A stretch of 64,000 nucleotides of DNA, from contig NC_079878.1 in assembly GCF_029227915.1 (NCBI RefSeq), positions 29,911,501 to 29,975,500 of the forward strand, read 5' to 3'. The stretch is from Hydractinia symbiolongicarpus. Its lineage: Eukaryota > Cnidaria > Hydrozoa > Anthoathecata > Hydractiniidae. This document shows, piece by piece, positions 52,181 through 61,231 of this stretch (position 1 is the stretch's first letter; the number at the start of each line of letters is the position of its first letter). A program made the position numbers and the translations under genes. The notes under the pieces are model-generated. The model was not told the origin of the DNA. It searched no databases and worked only from the letters and a program-made list of their open reading frames with translations.

Positions 52181-53013
52181 TTCCAGATCGATTTTTTAAA
52201 TTATTTTTTTACCACTAAAACGCATGAGACTTGTAGTTTTCAGAAATGTTTTCATTTTTGATGCGACGCTTAATGAAAGAGGTTTAATCGCCGGCAAACG
52301 AAAACCCGCGATTTCCCGTAAATCCCGGGCTTGGCCCGTATAGTGGAATGTATACAAAGAAAGTACCCTGTGAGTAAACTCATTTCCAGAACGATTGTTT
52401 AAATTATTTTTACACCACTAAAACGCATAAGACTTGTAGTTTACAAAATTTTTTTCATTTTTGATGAGACGCTGAATAAAAGAAGTTTAATCGCCGGCAA
52501 ACGAAAACCCGCCATTTCCCGTAAACCCCGGACTCGGCCCGTATAGTCGAATGTATGCAAAGAAAGTACCCAGGGAATAAACTTATTTCCCGAACGATTT
52601 TTCAAATTATTTCGGCACCACTAGAACAAATGAGACTTGTAGTTTTCAAAAATGTTTTCATTTTTAATGAGAAGATTAATGAAAGAGGTTTAATCGCCGG
52701 CAAACGAAAACCCGCGATTTCCCGTAAATTCCGGGCTTGGCCCGTATAGTCGAATGTATACAAAGAAAGTACCCAGGGAGTAAACTCATTTCCCAAACGA
52801 TTTTTTAAATGATTATTTCACCACTAAAGGCCATGAGACTTGTAGTTTTTAAAAATGTTTTCATTTTTGATGACACGCTGAATAAAAGGAGTTTAATCGC
52901 CGGCAAACGAAGACCCGCCATTTCCCGTAAACCCAGGACTCGGCCCGTATAGTCAAAAGTATACAAAGAAAGTACCCAGGGAGTAAACTCATTTCCCGAA
53001 CGATTTTTTAAAA
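52181..53013 (+). repeat. 7-monomer HOR, partial copy 2
   Basis: First four units of the preceding series, with the last 'ggccatgag'/'gatgacacgc' monomer of the window (52,829). The copies part company at 53,013, where 'ttttcaaaaatg' follows instead of 'tttccagaaatg'. Confidence 0.7.
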
Positions 53014-55144
53014 TATTTTTTCACCACTAAAACGCATAAGACTTGTAGTTTTCAAAAATGTTTTCATTTTTGATGAGACGCTGAATAAAAGAAGTTTAAT
53101 CGCCGGCAAACGAAAACCCGCCAATTCCCGTAAACCCCGGACTCAGCCCGTATAGTCGAATGTATACAAAGAAAGTACCCAGGGAGTTAAATCATTTCTT
53201 GAACGATTTTTTAAATTATTTTTTTCACCACTAAAACGCATGAGACTTGTAATTTTCAAAAATGTTTTCATTTTTGATGAGACGCTTAATGAAAGAGGTT
53301 TAATGGCCGGCAAACGAAAACCCGCGATTTCCCGTAAATCCCGGGCTTGGCCCGTATAGTCGAGTATATACAAAGAAAGTACCCTGTGAGTAAACTCATT
53401 TCCAGAACGATTTTTTAAATTATTTTTTCACCACTAAAACGCATGAGACTTGTAGTTTTCAGAAATGTTTTCATTTTTGATGAGACGCTTAATGAAAGTG
53501 GTTTAATCGCCGGCAAACGAAAACCCGCGGGTTCCCGTAAATCCCGGGTTTGGCCCGTATAGTCGAATGTATACAAAGAAAGTACCCTGTGAGTAAACTC
53601 ATTTCATGAACGACTTTTTAAATTATTCTTTCACCACTAAAACGCATGAGAATTGTAGTTTTCAAAAATGTTTTCATTTTTGATGAGACGCTGAATAAAA
53701 GAAGTTCAATCGCCGGCAAACGAAAACCCGCGACTTCCCGTAAATCCCGGACTCGGCCCGTATAGTCAAAAGTATATAAAGAAAGTACCCAGGGAGTAAA
53801 CTCATTTCCCGAACGATTTTTTAAATTATTTTTTCACCACTAAAACGCATGAGACTTGTAGTTTTTAAAAATGTTTTCATTTTTGATGAGACGCTGAATA
53901 AAAGAAGTTTAATCGCCGGCAAACGAAAACCCGCGACTTCCTGTAAATCCGGACTCGGCCCGTATAGTCAAAAGTATACAAAGAAAGTACCCAGGGAGTA
54001 AACTTATATCCCGAACGATTTTTTAAATTATTTTTTCACCACTAAAACGCATGAGACTTGTAGTTTTCAAAAATGTTTTCATTTTTGATGAGACGCTGAA
54101 TAAAAGAAGTTTAATCGCCGGCAAACGAAAACCCGCCATTTCCCGTAAACCCCGGACTCGGCCCGTATAGTCGAATGTATACAAAGAAAGGACCCTGTGA
54201 GTTAAATCATTTCTTGAACGATTTTTTAAATTATTTTTTTCACCACTAAAACGCATGAGACTTGTAATTTTCAAAAATGTTTTCATTTTTGATGAGACGC
54301 TTAATGAAAGAGGTTTAATCGCCGGCAAACGAAAACCCGCGATTTCCCGTAAATCCCGGGCTTGGCCCGTATAGTCGAATGTATACCAAGAAAGTACCCT
54401 GTGAGTAAACTCATTTCCAGAACGATTTTTTAAATTATTTTTTCACCACTAAAACGCATGAGACTTGTAGTTTTCAGAAATGTTTTCATTTTTGATGAGA
54501 CGCCTAATGAAAGTGGTTTAATCGCCGGCAAACGAAAACCCGCGGGTTCCCGTAAATCCCGGGTTTGGCCCGTATAGTCGAATGCATACAAAGAAAGTAC
54601 CCTGTAAGTAAACTCATATCATGAACGACTTTTTAAATTATTTTTTCACCACTAAAACGCATGAGAATTGTAGTTTTCAAAAATGTTTTCATTTTTGATG
54701 AGACGCTGAATAAAAGAAGTTCAATCGCCGGCAAACGAAAACCCGCGACTTTCCGTAAATCCCGGACTCGGCATGTATAGTCAAAAGTATACAAAGAAAG
54801 TACCCAGGGTGTAAACTCATTTCCCGAACGATTTTTTAAAATATTATTTCACCACTAAAGCCCATGAGACTTGTAGTTTTTAAAAATATTTTCATTTTTG
54901 ATGAGACGCTGAATAAAAGAAGTTTAATCGCCGGCAAACGAAAACCTGCGATTTCCCGTAAATCCCGGACTCGGCCCGTATAGTCAAAAGTATACAAAGA
55001 AAGTACCCAGAGTGTAAACGCATTTCCCGAACGATATTTTAAATTATTATTTCACCACTAAAGCCCATGAGACTTGTAGTTTTTAAAAATGTTTTCATTT
55101 TTGATGAGACGCTGAATAAAAGAAGTTTAATCGCCCTCAAACGA
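53014..55144 (+). repeat. 5-monomer repeat region with 'gcgggttccc' monomers
   Basis: 53,143-53,760 recurs at about +1,015 to 1,017 bp ('gcgggttccc' at 53,527 and 54,542; 'catgaacgac' class at 53,609 and 54,624; 'gagaattgtag' near 53,648 and 54,663). The 'gcgggttccc' change creates a ccgcgg site and first appears here. Confidence 0.7.
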
Positions 55145-57579
55145 AAACCCGCCATTTCCCGTAAACCCCGGACTCGGCCCGTATAGTCGAATGTATACAA
55201 AGAAAGGACCCTGTGAGTAAACTCATTTCCAAAAGGATTTCTTAAATTATCTTTTCACCACTAAAACGCATGAGACTTGTAGTTTTCAAAAATGTTTTCA
55301 TTTTTGATGAGACGCTGAATAAAAGAAGTTTAATCGCCGGCAAACGAAAACCTGCCATTTCCCGTAAACCCCGGACTCAGCCCGTATAGTCGAATGTATA
55401 CAAAGAAAGTACCCAGGGAGTTAAATCATTTCCCGAACGATTTTTTAAATTATTTTTTTCACCACTAAAACGCATGAGACTTGTAATTTTCAAAAATGTT
55501 TTCATTTTGATGAGACGCTTAATGAAAGAGGTTTAATCGCCGGCAAACGAAAACCCGCGATTTCCCGTAAATCCCGGGCTTGGCCCGTATAGTCGAATGT
55601 ATACAAAGAAAGTACCCTGTGAGTAAACTCATTTCCAGAACGATTTTTTAAATTATTTTTTCACCACTAAAACGCATGAGACTTGTAGTTTTCAGAAATG
55701 TTTTCATTTTTGATGAGACGCTTAATGAAAGTGGTTTAATCGCCGGCAAACGAAAACCCGCGGGTTCCCGTAAATCCCGGGTTTGGCCCGTATAGTCAGA
55801 AGTATACAAAGAAAGTACCCAGGGAGTAAACTTATTTCCCGAACGATTTTTTAAATTATTTTTTCACCACTAAAACGCATGAGACTTGTAGTTTTCAAAA
55901 ATGTTTTCATTTTTGATGAGACGCTGAATAAAAGAAGTTTAATCGCCGGCAAACGAAAACCCGCCATTTCCCGTAAACCCCGGACTCGGCCCGTATAGTC
56001 GAATGTATACAAAGAAAGGACCCTGTGAGTAAACTCATTTCCAAAACGATTTCTTAAATTATCTTTTCACTACTAAAACGCATGAGACTTGTAGTTTTCA
56101 AAAATGTTTTCATTTTTGATGAGACGCTGAATAAAAGAAGTTTAATCGCCGGCAAACGAAAACCCGCCATTTCCCGTAAACCCCGGACTCAGCCCGTATA
56201 GTCGAATGTATACAAAGAAAGTACCCAGGGAGTTAAATCATTTCCCGAACGATTTTTTAAATTATTTTTTTCACCACTAAAACGCATGAGACTTGTAATT
56301 TTCAAAAATGTTTTCATTTTGATGAGACGCTTAATGAAAGAGGTTTAATCGCCGGCAAACGAAAAACCGCGATTTCCCGTAAATCCCAGGCTTAGCCCGT
56401 ATAGTCGAATGTATACAAAGAAAGTACCCTGTGAGTAAACTCATTTCCAGAACGATTTTTTAAATTATTTTTTCACCACTAAAACGCATGAGACTTGTAG
56501 TTTTCAGAAATGTTTTCATTTTTGATGAGACGCTTAATGAAAGTGGTTTAATCGCCGGCAAACGAAAACCCGCGGGTTCCCGTAAATCCCGGGTTTGGCC
56601 CGTATAGTCGAATGTATACAAAGAAAGTACCCTGTGAGTAAACTCATTTCATGAACGACTTTTTAAATTATTTTTTCACCACTAAAACGCACGAGAATTG
56701 TAGTTTTCAAAAATGTTTTCATTTTTGATGAGACGCTGAATAAAAGAAGTTTAATCGCCGGCAAACGAAAACCCGCGACTTTCCGTAAATCCCGGACTCG
56801 GCATGTATAGTCAAAAGTATACAAAGAAAGTACCCAGGGTGTAAACTAATTTCCCGAACGATTTTTTAAATTATTATTTCACCACTAAAGCCCATGAGAC
56901 TTGTAGTTTTCAAAAATATTTTCATTTTTGATGAGACGCTGAATAAAAGAAGTTTAATCGCCGGCAAACGAAAACCTGCGATTTCCCGTAAATCCTGGAC
57001 TCGGCCCGTATAGTCAAAAGTATACAAAGAAAGTACCCAGGGTGTAAACGCATTTCCCGAACGATATTTTAAATTATTATTTAACAACTAAAGCCCATGA
57101 GACTTGTAGTTTTTAAAAATGTTTTCATTTTTGATGAGACGCTGAATAAAAGAAGTTTAATCGCCCTCAAACGAAAACCCGCGACTTCCCGTAAATCCCG
57201 GACTCGGCCCGTATAGTCAAAAGTATATAAAGAAAGTACCCAGGGAGTAAACTCATTTCCCGAACGATTTTTTAAATTATTTTTTCACCACTAAAACGCA
57301 TGAAACTTGTAGTTTTTAAAAATGTTTTCATTTTTGATGAGACGCTGAATAAAAGAAGTTTAATCGCCGGCAAACGAAAACCCGCGACTTCCTGTAAATC
57401 CGGACTCGGCCCGTATAGTCAAAAGTATACAAAGAAAGTACCCAGGGAGTAAACTTTTATCCCGAACGATTTTTTAAATTATTTTTTCACCACTACAACG
57501 CATGAGACTTGTAGTTTTCAAAAATGTTTTCATTTTTGATGAGACGCTGAATAAAAGAAGTTTAATCGCCGGCAAACGA
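55145..57579 (+). repeat. 12-monomer HOR (2,435 bp), copy 1
   Basis: Markers at 55,231 ('aaaaggattt'), 55,760 and 56,572 ('gcgggttccc'), and 56,654 ('aacgac') all recur 2,435 bp later. The two 'gcgggttccc' monomers inside the unit are 4 monomers apart and 8 monomers from the next copy. Confidence 0.8.
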
Positions 57580-60500
57580 AAACCCGCCATTTCCCGTAAA
57601 CCCCGGACTCGGCCCGTATAGTCGAATGTATACAAAGAAAGGACCCTGTGAGTAAACTCATTTCCAAAAGGATTTCTTAAATTATCTTTTCACCACTAAA
57701 ACGCATGAGACTTGCAGTTTTCAAAAATGTTTTCATTTTTGATGAGACGCTGAATAAAAGAAGTTTAATCGCCGGCAAACGAAAACCTGCCATTTCCCGT
57801 AAACCCCGGACTCAGCCCGTATAGTCGAATGTATACAAAGAAAGTACCCAGGGAGTTAAATCATTTCCCGAACGATTTTTTAAATTATTTTTTTCACCAC
57901 TAAAACGCATGAGACTTGTAATTTTCAAAAATGTTTTCATTTTGATGAGACGCTTAATGAAAGAGGTTTAATCGCCGGCAAACGAAAACCCGCGATTTCC
58001 CGTAAATCCCGGGCTTGGCCCGTATAGTCGAATGTATACAAAGAAAGTACCCTGTGAGTAAACTCATTTCCAGAACGATTTTTTAAATTATTTTTTCACC
58101 ACTAAAACGCATGAGACTTGTAGTTTTCAGAAATGTTTTCATTTTTGATGAGACGCTTAATGAAAGTGGTTTAATCGCCGGCAAACGAAAACCCGCGGGT
58201 TCCCGTAAATCCCGGGTTTGGCCCGTATAGTCAGAAGTATACAAAGAAAGTACCCAGGGAGTAAACTTATTTCCCGAACGATTTTTTAAATTATTTTTTC
58301 ACCACTAAAACGCATGAGACTTGTAGTTTTCAAAAATGTTTTCATTTTTGATGAGACGCTGAATAAAAGAAGTTCAATCGCCGGCAAACGAAAACCCGCC
58401 ATTTCCCGTGAACCCCGGACTCGGCCCGTATAGTCGAATGTATACAAAGAAAGGACCCTGTGAGTAAACTCATTTCCAAAACGATTTCTTAAATTATCTT
58501 TTCACTACTAAAACGCATGAGACTTGTAGTTTTCAAAAATGTTTTCATTTTTGATGAGACGCTGAATAAAAGAAGTTTAATCGCCGGCAAACGAAAACCC
58601 GCCATTTCCCGTAAACCCCGGACTCAGCCCGTATAGTCGAATGTATACAAAGAAAGTACCCAGGGAGTTAAATCATTTCCCGAACGATTTTTTAAATTAT
58701 TTTTTTCACCACTAAAACGCATGAGACTTGTAATTTTCAAAAATGTTTTCATTTTGATGAGACGCTTAATGAAAGAGGTTTAATCGCCGGCAAACGAAAA
58801 ACCGCGATTTCCCGTAAATCCCAGGCTTAGCCCGTATAGTCGAATGTATACAAAGAAAGTACCCTGTGAGTAAACTCATTTCCAGAACGATTTTTTAAAT
58901 TATTTTTTCACCACTAAAACGCATGAGACTTGTAGTTTTCAGAAATGTTTTCATTTTTGATGAGACGCTTAATGAAAGTGGTTTAATCGCCGGCAAACGA
59001 AAACCCGCGGGTTCCCGTAAATCCCGGGTTTGGCCCGTATAGTCGAATGTATACAAAGAAAGTACCCTGTGAGTAAACTCATTTCATGAACGACTTTTTA
59101 AATTATTTTTTCACCACTAAAACGCACGAGAATTGTAGTTTTCAAAAATGTTTTCATTTTTGATGAGACGCTGAATAAAAGAAGTTTAATCGCCGGCAAA
59201 CGAAAACCCGCGACTTTCCGTAAATCCCGGACTCGGCATGTATAGTCAAAAGTATACAAAGAAAGTACCCAGGGTGTAAACTCATTTCCCGAACGATTTT
59301 TTAAATTATTATTTCACCACTAAAGCCCATGAGACTTGTAGTTTTCAAAAATATTTTCATTTTTGATGAGACGCTGAATAAAAGAAGTTTAATCGCCGGC
59401 AAACGAAAACCTGCGATTTCCCGTAAATCCTGGACTCGGCCCGTATAGTCAAAAGTATACAAAGAAAGTACCCAGGGTGTAAACGCATTTCCCGAACGAT
59501 ATTTTAAATTATTATTTAACAACTAAAGCCCATGAGACTTGTAGTTTTTAAAAATGTTTTCATTTTTGATGAGACGCTGAATAAAAGAAGTTTAATCGCC
59601 CTCAAACGAAAACCCGCGACTTCCCGTAAATCCCGGACTCGGCCCGTAAAGTCAAAAGTATATAAAGAAAGTACCCAGGGAGTAAACTCATTTCCCGAAC
59701 GATTTTTTAAATTATTTTTTTACCACTAAAACGCATGAGACTTGTAATTTTCAAAAATGTTTTCGTTTTGATGAGACGCTTAATGAAAGAGGTTTAATCG
59801 CCGGCAAACGAAAACCCGCGATTTCCCGTAAATCCCGGACTTGGCCCGTATAGTCGAATGTATACAAAGAAAGTACCCTGTGAGTAAACTCATTTCCAGA
59901 ACGATTTTTTAAATTATTTTTTCACCACTAAAACGCATGAGAATTGTAGTTTTCAAAAATGTTTTCATTTTTGATGAGACGCTGAATAAAAGAAGTTTAA
60001 TCGCCGGCAAACGAAAACCCGCGACTTTCCGTAAATCCCGGACTCGGCATGTATAGTCAAAAGTATACAAAGAAAGTACCCAGGGTGTAAACTCATTTCC
60101 CGAACGATTTTTTAAATTATTATTTCACCACTAAAGCCCATGAGACTTGTAGTTTTCAAAAATGTTTTCATTTTTGATGAGACGCTTAATGAAAGTGGTT
60201 TAATCGCCGGCAAACGAAAACCCGCGGGTTCCCGTAAATCCCGGGTTTGGCCCGTATAGTCGAATGTATACAAAGAAAGTACCCTGTGAGTAAACTCATT
60301 TCATGAACGACTTTTTAAATTATTTTTTCACCACTAAAACGCACGAGAATTGTAGTTTTCAAAAATGTTTTCATTTTTGATGAGACGCTGAATAAAAGAA
60401 GTTTAATCGCCGGCAAACGAAAACCCGCGACTTTCCGTAAATCCCGGACTCGGCATGTATAGTCAAAAGTATACAAAGAAAGTACCCAGGGTGTAAACTA

Positions 60501-61231
60501 ATTTCCCGAACGATTTTTTAAATTATTATTTCACCACTAAAGCCCATGAGACTTGTAGTTTTCAAAAATATTTTCATTTTTGATGAGACGCTGAATAAAA
60601 GAAGTTTAATCGCCGGCAAACGAAAACCTGCGATTTCCCGTAAATCCTGGACTCGGCCCGTATAGTCAAAAGTATACAAAGAAAGTACCCAGGGTGTAAA
60701 CGCATTTCCCGAACGATATTTTAAATTATTATTTAACAACTAAAGCCCATGAGACTTGTAGTTTTTAAAAATGTTTTCATTTTTGATGAGACGCTGAATA
60801 AAAGAAGTTTAATCGCCCTCAAACGAAAACCCGCGACTTCCCGTAAATCCCGGACTCGGCCCGTATAGTCAAAAGTATATAAAGAAAGTACCCAGGGAGT
60901 AAACTCATTTCCCGAACGATTTTTTAAATTATTTTTTCACCACTAAAACGCATGAGACTTGTAGTTTTTAAAAATGTTTTCATTTTTGATGAGACGCTGA
61001 ATAAAAGAAGTTTAATCGCCGGCAAACGAAAACCCGCGACTTCCTGTAAATCCGGACTCGGCCCGTATAGTCAAAAGTATACAAAGAAAGTACCCAGGGA
61101 GTAAACTTATATCCCGAACGATTTTTTAAATTATTTTTTCACCACTAAAACGCATGAGACTTGTAGTTTTCAAAAATGTTTTCATTTTTGATGAGACGCT
61201 GAATAAAAGAAGTTTAATCGCCGGCAAACGA
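57580..61231 (+). repeat. 12-monomer HOR extended to 18 monomers (3,652 bp), copy 2
   Basis: Follows copy 1 to about 59,715. Then an internal 6-monomer segment is repeated (58,950-59,715 recurs at 60,167-60,932, +1,217 bp) before the unit is completed, so that 57,666 pairs with 61,318 (+3,652). This is a 12-monomer unit that grew by 6 monomers. Confidence 0.8.
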
